Positions 1 to 7,730 of a stretch of DNA of 15,148 nucleotides are shown piece by piece. This stretch comes from Pseudomonadota bacterium (GTDB taxonomy: Bacteria > Desulfobacterota > Desulfovibrionia > Desulfovibrionales > Desulfovibrionaceae). The notes under the pieces are model-generated. The model worked only from the letters and a program-made list of their open reading frames with translations. It did no database searches and was not told the origin of the DNA. Made by a program: the position numbers and the translations under genes. The DNA is taken from assembly GCA_023435825.1 (NCBI GenBank), contig JAEZMB010000214.1:1-15148 (forward strand). The letters are read 5' to 3'. Each line of letters starts with the position of its first letter. The stretch's first letter is position 1.

Positions 1-974
1 GCCGGAGCCGGAGCCGGGGCGGCAGGCGTCGGTTGGGCGGACGGCTGGGCCGGAGCAGCGGCTGCCGGCGCGGCTGCGGGAGCAGCCTGCACGGGCGTGG
101 CCGGCTCCGTCGGCGTCGCCACCTCCACGGCCACCGGAGCCGGGGCCTTTTCGGAGCGCAGCACGTCGTAGACGGCAATGGGCAGCACGTTGCTGGCCTT
201 GGCGATCTCGGCCAGGGTCCAGGCCGGCTGGGCCTTGAACCCGGACGTGGACAACCGGCCCAACGCCTGGGCCAGATCCAGGCCGTACTCCTCGCAAATG
301 TCGGACAGCTTGCGCCGTCCCAGCCCTGGCGGCGGCTCCTTGGGCAGGCCGCTGACCGTGGTCGTGCCGCCCGACGGCTCCATGACCATCTTGAGGGCCT
401 CGAACACCCCGCCCGGAGCCACCCGGTTTTGCCGGGCGATCTCGGCCAGGGTCAGGTCGCCGCTGTCGGCCTTGATGTTTTTCAGGCGCAACAAGGCCAG
501 CGCCTTTTCCGTGTCCATGCCCATGCGCCGGGCGAAATCGGCCAGGGTGGAGCGTTCGGCCGCGGCATAGGGCGGCTCGCCATAGGTGTCGGAGGCCCGC
601 TCCTGAAGATGGTCGGCCAGCCGCGCCAATTGGGCCATGGGCGGCGCGCCGGCCAGGGCGGCGGCGAAAAGGCCGACCACCAGGATGCCGCCGGCGAAAA
701 AGGGCTTGGTGAAAACGATCACCATGCCGTCGTCGTCGCGCAGGTGGTCAAGGAAGGCGTCCACATGGAGCATGGCGTGGACCAGGCCGGCGGCGACCAC
801 GAGCAGGCCCATGGCCAGATGCGCCCCTTCCCAGGCCTGGCGCGACAGGCCCAGAAAGCCCCAGTCGGCCCAGGAGGCCACCCGGGCCGGCGGCGCGGTG
901 AACATCACCAGCCCCGTGACCAGGACGAAAAACAGGCCAAAGAACAAAACCAGGGTGACGGTTTTTTTGAGCAT
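1..974 (-). CDS. DUF4405 / cytochrome b561-like membrane protein with two helical repeats (3' end outside window)
   Basis: The frame is open from the ATG at 974 to the left edge: 324 codons with no stop, so the C-terminus is missing. GGAG at 985-982 lies 7 bases before the ATG. The first part is membrane-embedded: hydrophobic segments at about residues 5-25, 50-70 and 92-110, with His52, His66 and His70 in or next to the second. This resembles DUF4405 proteins, which are related to the heme-binding cytochrome b561/ferric reductase fold; heme binding is an inference. Residues about 144-198 and 222-274 are two copies of one helical unit, each containing TLAEIA, then V, P and a following V-x-x-x-L helix. 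From about residue 277 the chain is a Pro/Ala-rich linker up to the edge. The shape (membrane anchor, two small helix-turn-helix-like repeats, linker) suggests a membrane protein with a cytoplasmic tail, possibly redox-linked. The exact function is unknown. Confidence 0.82.
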   Translation of the reverse strand, partial: MLKKTVTLVLFFGLFFVLVTGLVMFTAPPARVASWADWGFLGLSRQAWEGAHLAMGLLVVAAGLVHAMLHVDAFLDHLRDDDGMVIVFTKPFFAGGILVVGLFAAALAGAPPMAQLARLADHLQERASDTYGEPPYAAAERSTLADFARRMGMDTEKALALLRLKNIKADSGDLTLAEIARQNRVAPGGVFEALKMVMEPSGGTTTVSGLPKEPPPGLGRRKLSDICEEYGLDLAQALGRLSTSGFKAQPAWTLAEIAKASNVLPIAVYDVLRSEKAPAPVAVEVATPTEPATPVQAAPAAAPAAAAPAQPSAQPTPAAPAPAP

Positions 975-987
975 TGAGAAACTCCGT

Positions 988-1008
988 GGACCGGTCGTGA
1001 GCCGGTCC
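988..1008 (-). promoter_or_regulatory. Inverted repeat in the leader of the DUF4405 gene
   Basis: GGACCGG at 988-994 and CCGGTCC at 1002-1008 are perfect 7-base arms with a 7-base spacer. The element sits two bases upstream of the Shine-Dalgarno GGAG on the minus strand. It could be a small mRNA hairpin or an operator; the sequence alone does not decide. Confidence 0.4.
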
Positions 1009-1023
1009 CGTCGTGTTGCCGGC

Positions 1024-1052
1024 CATCTAGCACGCCTTGACCGCTTTGCCCA
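1024..1052 (-). promoter_or_regulatory. Possible sigma70-type promoter of the DUF4405 gene
   Basis: On the minus strand TGGGCA (1052-1047) is followed after 17 bases by TAGATG (1029-1024). The -10 is preceded by TGC, giving an extended -10 form. This predicts a start near 1017 and a leader of about 43 bases. The -35 matches the consensus at only four of six positions. Confidence 0.35.
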
Positions 1053-1086
1053 TCCCCGGCGCGCCGCCCTCCCGGCCGCCCTTCTG

Positions 1087-1115
1087 TTGACGGGACCTTG
1101 CGCATACGCTACCTC
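1087..1115 (+). promoter_or_regulatory. Likely gltX promoter
   Basis: TTGACG (1087-1092), a 17-base spacer and TACCTC (1110-1115) give a sigma70-like promoter with an expected start near 1122, about 90 bases before gltX. The same TACCTC -10 appears in the proposed rpmB promoter. Confidence 0.5.
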
Positions 1116-1213
1116 CCGGCCCACCCGGCCAAAGGCCACGCCCGGCCCGGGTTCCCCAAGACACTACGCCAAACGCCCTCGGGGCCTTCCCCGCCCGGGC
1201 GTCCGGAGCCCCC

Positions 1214-2608
1214 ATGAGCACCATCGTCACCCGCTTCGCCCCAAGCCCCACCGGCTACCTGCATATCGGCGGCGCGCGCACGGCCATCTTCAACTGGCTC
1301 TTGGCCCGCCATTTCGGCGGCACCTTTCTTTTGCGCATCGAGGACACCGACCTCCAGCGCTCCCAGTCCGACATGACCCAGTCGATCCTGGACGCCATGG
1401 CCTGGCTGGGCCTGGACCACGACGGCGAGATCACCTACCAGAGCCAGCGTTTCGATTTGTATAATGAATACATCGACAAGATGCTGGAGACCGGCCACGC
1501 CTACTGGTGCTCGTGCTCGCCCGAGGAAGTCGAGGCCATGCGCGAAGAGGCCCGGCAAAAGGGGCTCAAGCCCAAGTATTCCGGCCGCTGCCGCGAGGCC
1601 GGCCTTGGCCCCGGCCCGGGCCGGGTGGTGCGGCTCAAGGCCCCGGTCACCGGGGCCACCCTGGTCGACGACATGGTCAAGGGTCCGGTGTCCATCGACA
1701 ACGCCGAACTCGACGACATGGTGCTGCGCCGGGGCGACGGCTCGCCCACCTACAACCTGGCCGTGGTGGTGGACGACGCCACCATGGGCGTCACCCACAT
1801 CATCCGGGGCGACGACCATTTGAACAACACCCCGCGCCAGATCCTCATTTATAAGGCCCTGGGCTTCGACCTGCCCCGCTTCGGCCATGTGCCCATGATC
1901 CTTGGGCCGGACAAGAAAAAGCTGTCCAAGCGCCACGGGGCCACGGCCGTCATGGAATACGAGACCGAGGGATTTTTGCCCGAGGCTATGCTCAACGGCC
2001 TGGTGCGCCTGGGCTGGGCCCACGGCGACCAGGAGATCTTCTCCCGCGAGGAGCTGGTGTCGCTTTTCACCGCCGACAACCTCGGCTCCTCGGCCGCCGT
2101 CTTCGACAAGGCCAAGCTGTTGTGGCTCAACGCCCACTACATCAAGGAAAGCCCGGCCGCGCGCCTGGCCGTGCTCCTTAACGCCTTCCTGGAGCGCCGG
2201 GGATTCGACAACCTGGACCTGGACTACCTGGCCCGCATCGTGCCCCTGCTCCAGCCCCGGGCCCAGACCATGGCCGAGATGGCCGAGAAGGCCGAATGCT
2301 TTGTGGTGGCCGACGAGGCCCTGGTCTACGACATGGCGGCGGTCAAGAAATTCTTCACCGACGACGTGCGGGGCCATCTGGCCCATCTGCGGGAACTGCT
2401 GGCCGGACTGTGCTGCTTCAACCACGCCTCCATGGAGGCGGCGGTGGCCGGCTATCTGGAAGAACGCGAACTGAAGTTCAAGCTGGTGGCCCAGCCCCTG
2501 CGCGTGGCCGTCACCGGCGTCACGGCCAGCCCCGGCCTGTTCGAGACCATCGAGGTGCTGGGCCGCGAGCGCGCCCTGGCCCGCCTGGACCGGGCGCTGT
2601 CGCTGTAG
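1214..2608 (+). CDS. gltX: Glutamyl-tRNA synthetase
   Basis: Class I aminoacyl-tRNA synthetase that attaches glutamate to tRNA(Glu) in the cytoplasm. The 464-residue length is normal for the family. The ATP-binding HIGH-type signature is at residues 9-19 (APSPTGYLHIG) and the KMSKS-type loop at 236-240 (KLSKR). Between them is a zinc knuckle of the E. coli type, Cys99-x-Cys101, Tyr122 and Cys126. The C-terminal anticodon-binding helical domain follows. The start is supported by GGAG five bases before the ATG. The gene stands alone on its strand and is divergent from the DUF4405 gene. Whether it also charges tRNA(Gln) (a non-discriminating enzyme needing GatCAB) cannot be told from this window. 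Confidence 0.98.
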   Translation: MSTIVTRFAPSPTGYLHIGGARTAIFNWLLARHFGGTFLLRIEDTDLQRSQSDMTQSILDAMAWLGLDHDGEITYQSQRFDLYNEYIDKMLETGHAYWCSCSPEEVEAMREEARQKGLKPKYSGRCREAGLGPGPGRVVRLKAPVTGATLVDDMVKGPVSIDNAELDDMVLRRGDGSPTYNLAVVVDDATMGVTHIIRGDDHLNNTPRQILIYKALGFDLPRFGHVPMILGPDKKKLSKRHGATAVMEYETEGFLPEAMLNGLVRLGWAHGDQEIFSREELVSLFTADNLGSSAAVFDKAKLLWLNAHYIKESPAARLAVLLNAFLERRGFDNLDLDYLARIVPLLQPRAQTMAEMAEKAECFVVADEALVYDMAAVKKFFTDDVRGHLAHLRELLAGLCCFNHASMEAAVAGYLEERELKFKLVAQPLRVAVTGVTASPGLFETIEVLGRERALARLDRALSL

Positions 2609-2631
2609 GCTGCGGCCGAGCCGACGCCCGA

Positions 2632-2665
2632 AAGCCCCTGCCGCGCCGATGCGCGGCAGGGGCTT
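2632..2665. terminator. Bidirectional hairpin between convergent gltX and kinase genes
   Basis: A perfect 15-base-pair stem (2632-2646 with 2651-2665) closes a 4-base loop (cgat). It lies in the 71-base gap between the gltX stop and the kinase stop, the place for a shared terminator. Neither side has a proper T-tract, so it would act as a very stable hairpin without the usual U run. Confidence 0.7.
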
Positions 2666-2679
2666 GACGTTTCGGGGGG

Positions 2680-5259
2680 CTACTGGCCGCTTGCGCCCCG
2701 GCCCGGACAGATCGCGGCAATGGCTTGGCGCAAAGCCTCGTACTCCACCGGCTTGGCCAGGCAGGCATTCATGCCGCAGGCCAAAAACCGCTCCACGTCG
2801 CCCTTCATGGCATGGGCCGTCACCGCGATGATGGGGATGGACGCCCGGCCGTGCTCCATGGCCCGGATGCAGCGTGTGGCTTCCTCCCCATCCATCACCG
2901 GCATCTGGATGTCCATGAGCACCACGTCGAAATGGCGGCTGGCCAGCAGGGACAAGGCTTTTTGCCCATTTTCGGCCATCGTCGGCCGATGCCCCATTTT
3001 TTCCAGGAACTTGCGCACGGTGATCTGGTTGATGGCCTCGTCCTCCACCACCAGCACGTCCAGGCCGCCCATGGCGGCCTCCTCCCCCACCGGGACGGCC
3101 GGAGCGGCTGGCTCGCCGGTTAGGCGCGGCCTGGGCCGGCCCACCCGCACCGTCAGGTAAAACGTCGCCCCCCGCTCCTCTTGGGTGTCCAGGCAGACGC
3201 AGCCGCCAAGCAGTCCGGCGAACCGCTGCACGATGGCCAGCCCCAGCCCCAGGCCGCCGTGCTTGCGCGACAAGCCGTCGTCCACCTGGCTGAAACGGTT
3301 GAAGACATACTCCACCTTGTCGTCCGGGATGCCCGGCCCGGTGTCGGCGACCACGAACAGCAGCGTCCAGGCCTGGGGATCGGGACAGACCGGCAGCACC
3401 CCGGCCCACAGGCTCACCCGGCCCGAGGGCGTGAACTTCACGGCGTTGCCCACGAGATTGAACAGGATCTGGCGCAGCCGCCCCTCGTCGGTGACCACCA
3501 GCGGCGGCATGGCCGGGTCCACGGCCACGTCCAGGGCCAGCCCCTTGGCCCGGACGTCGGCGGCGAAGATGCCGGCCACCGACGGCAGCAGCCGGGCGAT
3601 GTCGGCCTCCTCGTGGCACAGGACCACCTTGCCGGCCTCGATGCGGGCGATGTCGAGGATGTCGTTTAAAATTCCGAGCAGCTTGCGGGCCGACTCCAGG
3701 GCCACGGCCACGATCTCGGCCTGCTCGGACGGCAGGTCCATGGCGCTTTGCATTTGCAACATGCCCATGACGCCGTTTAACGGCGTGCGCACCTCGTGGC
3801 TCATGGTGGCCAGGAACTGGGACTTGGCCTGGTTGGCCGCCTCGGCGGCGTCGCGGGCGGCCTGGATGGCCTCCTCGGCCTGTTTGCGCTCCGTGACGTC
3901 GCGGTTGACGCCGCGCCGGCCCAGGAACTCGACGCCCGGCCCGAAGATGGCCCGGCAGCAGTGCTCGATCCAGACCACGGAACCGTCGGCGCGAATGATG
4001 CGAAAATCCACGGAGCAGGGGGTCAGGGAGGCGTCCGAGGCAAACCGCATGTGCTCGGCCAGACGCTGGCGGTCATCGGGGTGGACAATGGACAACAGGA
4101 AGTTCGCGTCGGCCAGGAACGCTTCCGGGGCATATCCGGTGATGCGCCGGCAGGCCGGGGACACCCAGGCGTAGGCCCCGTCCGGAGCCAGCCAGTATTC
4201 CCAGTCGTAGGTATAGTCCGCGATCTGGCGCAGCCGCTCCTCGGAGCGGCGCAGGGCCGACACGTCCTTGCCGATGGCGAAATAGGCCGGCCGCCCGTCC
4301 CACACGCCGCGCACCACCCGCGTCTCCATGGCCACGGCCTCGCCCGCCGCCGTGCACATGGGCACGCCGAAACAGGCCACTTCCCCGGTGGTCAGCGCCG
4401 CCATGCGCTGCCGCAGCCCACTGCGCCCGGAGGCCTCGAAAAGCGAGGTCAGACCGCGCCCCACCAACGCGTCGGCCGCATGGCCCAGGCGGTCGCACAG
4501 GGCCGGATTGGCGCTGAGAATGGTGCCCGCGGCGTCGGCCACCAGCAGGCAGGCGTCCACGGTTTCATAAAACGACCGGAAATTGGCCGCCTTCTCCATG
4601 ACCTCGTCGAGGTAGCGGCTCTGGGCGGCGGCCATGCGATTAAACGCCGCGCCCAGCCGGCCCAGTTCGTCGTGGCCGGACTCCGGAGCCCGCACCCCGA
4701 GCCGCCCTTCGGCCAGGGCCTCGGCCGCGCCGGTCAGGCCGGCGAGTTGCCGGGTCAGCCAGGAACCCAGCAGCCAGGAAAAGACCGCCGACAACAACAT
4801 CCCTGCCGCGCCGATGGCCAGGGAACGCTCCCGGGCGGCGGCAAAGGCGGCGGCCATGGAGACGTCGCACACCACCACCGAGGCCTGGCAAAAGCTCACC
4901 CCGCCCTCGTTGACCTCCACGCCGGCCCGGGCCGTCCAGGCGGATTCGGCGCCTGCGGCGGCGGCCTCGGACACGTCGCTCATGGCCAGGACGCCCAGGC
5001 GGGGACTGCTCACCTCGACAAAAAGCACCGACGGGTCCCTGGCCAGGCTGTCCACCTGGCCTTTGAGTCCGGCGACATTGACGGAAATGCAGTCGTCCGC
5101 CACCGAGGCGGCGAAAAGCCCGGCCACGGACGCCGCCCGCCGCTCCAACTGGTCGCGGCTGGAACGGCGCAGGGAGTCCAGGTCGCCGTAGATCAGGAAA
5201 CACAGCAGAAGCGCTTCGATGAGCGCTATGCCGCAGATGGTCTTGAGCCGAAAAGACAT
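2680..5259 (-). CDS. Membrane hybrid histidine kinase with two PAS domains and a C-terminal receiver
   Basis: Predicted inner-membrane sensor kinase of 859 residues. Numbering is from the ATG at 5259: membrane segment 6-26, periplasmic sensor region about 27-146, second membrane segment 147-167, HAMP about 169-221, PAS about 228-341, second PAS (PAS_3-like, with HPDDRQRL) about 343-459, HisKA with phosphorylated His488 in SHEVRTPLNG, and HATPase with Asn605, the DTGPGIP box at 639 and the GLGLGL box at 669. The receiver has acidic Glu739/Asp740, phosphoacceptor Asp783, Thr814 and Lys836. All catalytic residues are present. There is no HPt domain or DNA-binding output, so the phosphate must go to an unlinked partner. 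A TTG at 5292 would add 11 residues but lacks a Shine-Dalgarno; the ATG places the first membrane helix at the N-terminus as usual. It follows the PhnD-like gene by 62 bases, so the two are probably cotranscribed. Confidence 0.93.
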   Translation of the reverse strand: MSFRLKTICGIALIEALLLCFLIYGDLDSLRRSSRDQLERRAASVAGLFAASVADDCISVNVAGLKGQVDSLARDPSVLFVEVSSPRLGVLAMSDVSEAAAAGAESAWTARAGVEVNEGGVSFCQASVVVCDVSMAAAFAAARERSLAIGAAGMLLSAVFSWLLGSWLTRQLAGLTGAAEALAEGRLGVRAPESGHDELGRLGAAFNRMAAAQSRYLDEVMEKAANFRSFYETVDACLLVADAAGTILSANPALCDRLGHAADALVGRGLTSLFEASGRSGLRQRMAALTTGEVACFGVPMCTAAGEAVAMETRVVRGVWDGRPAYFAIGKDVSALRRSEERLRQIADYTYDWEYWLAPDGAYAWVSPACRRITGYAPEAFLADANFLLSIVHPDDRQRLAEHMRFASDASLTPCSVDFRIIRADGSVVWIEHCCRAIFGPGVEFLGRRGVNRDVTERKQAEEAIQAARDAAEAANQAKSQFLATMSHEVRTPLNGVMGMLQMQSAMDLPSEQAEIVAVALESARKLLGILNDILDIARIEAGKVVLCHEEADIARLLPSVAGIFAADVRAKGLALDVAVDPAMPPLVVTDEGRLRQILFNLVGNAVKFTPSGRVSLWAGVLPVCPDPQAWTLLFVVADTGPGIPDDKVEYVFNRFSQVDDGLSRKHGGLGLGLAIVQRFAGLLGGCVCLDTQEERGATFYLTVRVGRPRPRLTGEPAAPAVPVGEEAAMGGLDVLVVEDEAINQITVRKFLEKMGHRPTMAENGQKALSLLASRHFDVVLMDIQMPVMDGEEATRCIRAMEHGRASIPIIAVTAHAMKGDVERFLACGMNACLAKPVEYEALRQAIAAICPGRGASGQ

Positions 5260-5284
5260 GCCGCCAGACGCTCTCTTGTCTTGC

Positions 5285-5298
5285 CCCGCCAAGGCGGG
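5285..5298. repeat. Small inverted repeat between the PhnD-like and kinase genes
   Basis: CCCGCC at 5285-5290 and GGCGGG at 5293-5298 form a short GC-rich palindrome in the gap between the two minus-strand genes. It could mark an mRNA processing or partial termination point that lowers kinase relative to binding protein. This is inference from position only. Confidence 0.35.
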
Positions 5299-5321
5299 AG
5301 GCTGCGGTTAAGGCTGTGGCG

Positions 5322-6176
5322 TCAGGAAGCCCCGGCGGCGGGCAGCCCCAGCAGCGCCCGCACGTCGTTCCAGTCGGCGTCCGTTCCGCGCTCGAAGCCG
5401 GCGAAGCGCAGGATCCGCAACGCCGACCGGCCGGCTTCGTCCTGGTCCATGGCCTCCAGCGCCTCGGCCAGCCGGGCCACCGCCTCCCGGCCGACCCGGG
5501 GATGGGCGGCCAGGGGATGCGGCGTGCAGCCCGGGGTTTCCCAGATGACGCGAAGCTGCCCGCGCACGTCCTCGGGGCAATTGGCCAAGGTCCGCGCGAT
5601 GCCGCCGCCGGCCGGATAATAGCCACGGGCCACGGTCAGATAGACCGAATCGTGGGTGGCCACATAGACGGGCGTCACCGCCACGCCCCGGGCCTTGAAG
5701 TCGGCCAGGGGCAGCATGGTCGCGGCAAAGGCCGCCGGCGCGGGGAAGGCGACCTTCCCCCCGGCCAGGTCGTTGAGGGACGTGGCCGGGCTGTCGCGGG
5801 GCACCACCACGATGCCCTTGAGGCGAACCCCCTTCTCCCGGGCAAAGGCCTGGTAGCCGGGGGCGAGGCTGCGCAAAACATAGTCGGCCGGATTGCAATA
5901 GATGATGTCGTAGCGGCCCTCATCCAGGCGCGCCTCGAAGGTCGGGATATCCTTGGCCGTTTCAAAGGCCAGGGACAGGCCGGTCCGTTCCTCGAGGAAC
6001 TTGAGCAGCGGCCCCCACTGCCGGGCCAGTTCCACGGCGGAATGTTGCGGCACCACGCCAAGCAACAACGTCTCGGCCGGGGCCTCGGCCGCCCAGCACC
6101 CGAAAATCAAGGCGCACAAAAGCGCCTGCAACACCCAAAGCGAGCTTCGCCGATTGCGGCCGTGCATTGCCTGCAT
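5322..6176 (-). CDS. PhnD-family (phosphate/phosphite/phosphonate-type) periplasmic binding protein
   Basis: Secreted solute-binding protein of the PhnD-like type (Phosphonate-bd family), 284 residues from the ATG at 6176. The N-terminus has a basic stretch (HGRNRR) and a hydrophobic core (about 13-27). A likely signal-peptidase site follows APA at residues 32-34, leaving a mature protein that begins ETLLLGVVPQ, the usual first beta strand. A Cys at 27 sits in IFGC, a poor lipobox, so lipoprotein processing is less likely. Family hallmarks: YDIIYCNPADYVL at 89-101 (the D-x-x-x-x-x-P-x-x-Y-V pattern), HDSVYLTVARG at 175-185, and the late WN-DV-ALL helix. An upstream TTG (6227) and a second ATG (6167) are alternative starts. 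No permease or ATPase gene is adjacent; the next gene is a sensor kinase. I infer it presents a ligand to that kinase. The ligand is unknown and need not be a phosphonate. Confidence 0.85.
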   Translation of the reverse strand: MQAMHGRNRRSSLWVLQALLCALIFGCWAAEAPAETLLLGVVPQHSAVELARQWGPLLKFLEERTGLSLAFETAKDIPTFEARLDEGRYDIIYCNPADYVLRSLAPGYQAFAREKGVRLKGIVVVPRDSPATSLNDLAGGKVAFPAPAAFAATMLPLADFKARGVAVTPVYVATHDSVYLTVARGYYPAGGGIARTLANCPEDVRGQLRVIWETPGCTPHPLAAHPRVGREAVARLAEALEAMDQDEAGRSALRILRFAGFERGTDADWNDVRALLGLPAAGAS

Positions 6177-6249
6177 TTCTTTTTCGTAACCTTCCAGTCC
6201 GGCACGGCGACTGCACAGCGTGATCAATATTTCTTTACTGAAACCTTTT

Positions 6250-6273
6250 GTTACGGAAAGTATAGACCGTTAC
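6250..6273 (-). promoter_or_regulatory. Possible operator/promoter region of the PhnD-like/kinase unit
   Basis: The 237-base gap 6177-6413 has a locally AT-rich stretch (about 6180-6295). Within it GTTACGG (6250-6256) and CCGTTAC (6267-6273) are 7-base arms, one mismatch, 10 bases apart. They flank TATACT on the minus strand (6264-6259), a good -10 box. No clear -35 stands at 16-18 bases, which would fit an activator-dependent promoter. GTTAC also occurs as a direct repeat here. Confidence 0.35.
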
Positions 6274-6341
6274 TACGCCATTTCCCCATATTCCACAAGC
6301 AGGTGGCCCGGGAGTCCTTGACCGCGTCCACCCACGCGCCA

Positions 6342-6370
6342 TTGCCTCGCACCGCCTGGCGGGCTAGGCT
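6342..6370 (+). promoter_or_regulatory. Likely promoter of the CNNM-family gene
   Basis: TTGCCT (6342-6347), 17 bases, then TAGGCT (6365-6370). The predicted start is near 6377, giving a leader of about 37 bases to the ATG at 6414. Confidence 0.45.
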
Positions 6371-6413
6371 GGGCCGCCCGCCCAGCCGGGCAATTCCTCC
6401 TCTTGGAGCCCCC

Positions 6414-7730
6414 ATGTCCTCCGTCGCCTTCGAACTCGCGGCCGTTTTGGCCCTTATTATCGCCAACGGCTTTTTCGCCATGGCCGAGATGGCCTTGGTC
6501 GCCTCGCGCAAGGCCCGTCTTAACGCCCTGGCCGAGGCCGGCAGCCGTCGGGCCAAGGCCTGCCTGACCCTTTTGGCCCAGCCCGAGGCCTTTCTTTCCA
6601 CCGTGCAGATCGGCATCACCCTGGCCGGGGTGCTCGGCAGCGCCTACGGCGGCGCGACCCTGGCCCCGGCCCTGTCCAAGGCCCTGGCCGCCTCGCCGAC
6701 GTTCGCCCCCTACGCCGAGACCTTGTCCCTGGCCTGCGTGGTGGTCCCCATCGCCTTTTTGACCCTCATCCTCGGCGAACTCGTGCCCAAGCGCCTGGCC
6801 CTGGCCCGGCCCGAACCCCTGGCCCTGCTCGCCGCCCCGGTCATGACCGGCCTGCTGCACCTGTGCCGGCCGGCGGCCTGGTTTCTGAGCCTGACCACCC
6901 GGGGCGTGCTGCGCCTGCTCGGCCTTGGCGGCGAGTCCGGGCCGTCGGTGACCGAGGAGGACATCCGGGGGCTGCTTCTGGAAGGCCGCCGCCACGGCGT
7001 CATCGAGGACGCCGAGCACGACATCATGGAGCGCCTGCTGCGCCTGGCCGACCGGCCGCTGGGCGTCATCATGACCCACCGCTCCCGGGCCGATTGGCTG
7101 GACGTCGCCCAGGACGAGGACGCCCTTCTGGAAAAGCTCCTGGCCAGCCCCCACACCCGTTTCCCGGTCTGCCGGGGCGATTTTTCCGACGTGCTCGGGG
7201 TGGTGCGGGCCAAGGACGTGCTGGCCGGACGCATCCGCGACGGCCGCCTCGACGTGGCCGCCCATACGGCCCCGGCCCATTTCCTGCCCGAGACCATGCG
7301 GGGGCTGGACCTCCTGGCCGCCTTCCGGGACACGCCGGGCCTCAAGCTGGCCCTGGTGGTGGACGAATACGGCGACGTGGTGGGGGTGGTGACGGCGGCG
7401 GACGTGTTCGCCGACATGGTGGGGGATCTGGCCGGCGCGGGCGGCCCGGCCGAGGCGGCCATCGCCCGTCGCGCCGACGGCTCGCTGCTGGTGGACGCGG
7501 CCACGCCCATGGACGAGGTGGCGGCGGCCTTGGGACTGCCGCGCCCCTGGCCCGAGGAATTCGCCGCAGGCACCCTGGCCGGTTTCGTGCTGGAGCACCT
7601 GGGCCACATCCCGGCCATGGGCGAAAGCTTTACCGCCCACGAGGCCGTCTTCGAGGTGGTGGACATGGACGGCCGGCGCATCGACCGGGTATTGGTGGTG
7701 CCGCCGTCCGAGGAAGAAGAAGGAGCCTAG
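6414..7730 (+). CDS. CNNM/CorC-type membrane protein (DUF21, CBS pair, CorC_HlyC domain); 'hemolysin family protein'
   Basis: Inner-membrane protein of 438 residues from the ATG at 6414, supported by GGAG five bases upstream. Domain order is the family standard: DUF21/CNNM transmembrane domain about 1-185, with hydrophobic segments near 5-25, 62-85, 103-123 and 135-160, the family-type NGFFAMAEMAL near residue 18 and GELVPKR near 121. A CBS pair follows at about 213-340 (including TRFPV at 248-252 and VVDEYGDVVGVVT at 315-327), then a CorC_HlyC/transporter-associated domain at about 350-430. Proteins of this family are linked to magnesium (and sometimes cobalt or sodium) transport, with CBS domains sensing adenine nucleotide/Mg; the old 'hemolysin' name is misleading. 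The specific ion here cannot be told. The acidic SEEEE end is unremarkable. It is divergent from the PhnD-like gene and convergent with rpmB. Confidence 0.93.
   Translation: MSSVAFELAAVLALIIANGFFAMAEMALVASRKARLNALAEAGSRRAKACLTLLAQPEAFLSTVQIGITLAGVLGSAYGGATLAPALSKALAASPTFAPYAETLSLACVVVPIAFLTLILGELVPKRLALARPEPLALLAAPVMTGLLHLCRPAAWFLSLTTRGVLRLLGLGGESGPSVTEEDIRGLLLEGRRHGVIEDAEHDIMERLLRLADRPLGVIMTHRSRADWLDVAQDEDALLEKLLASPHTRFPVCRGDFSDVLGVVRAKDVLAGRIRDGRLDVAAHTAPAHFLPETMRGLDLLAAFRDTPGLKLALVVDEYGDVVGVVTAADVFADMVGDLAGAGGPAEAAIARRADGSLLVDAATPMDEVAAALGLPRPWPEEFAAGTLAGFVLEHLGHIPAMGESFTAHEAVFEVVDMDGRRIDRVLVVPPSEEEEGA

Noticed and set aside
1..60. Short GCCGGA-type tandem repeat at the left edge
   Set aside because: It is the coding sequence of the Pro/Ala-rich tail of the DUF4405 protein, not a separate repeat element.
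1109..3619. Long minus-strand open frame antisense to gltX and into the kinase
   Set aside because: It crosses two recognised genes, its translation is low-complexity Gly/Arg/His-rich, and it has no domain motif. Long antisense frames are expected at this GC content.
5260..5292. TTG start for the kinase, 11 residues longer
   Set aside because: There is no ribosome site before the TTG, and it would put a polar stretch ahead of the first membrane helix. Not fully excluded.
3796..5619. Long plus-strand open frame antisense to the kinase and binding protein
   Set aside because: The minus strand encodes complete HisKA, HATPase and PhnD-like motifs; this frame has none and is Gly/His/Arg-rich.
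5316..6413. N-terminal extension of the CNNM protein
   Set aside because: It would run antisense through the binding-protein gene. The ATG at 6414 has a Shine-Dalgarno, and the family N-terminus begins there.
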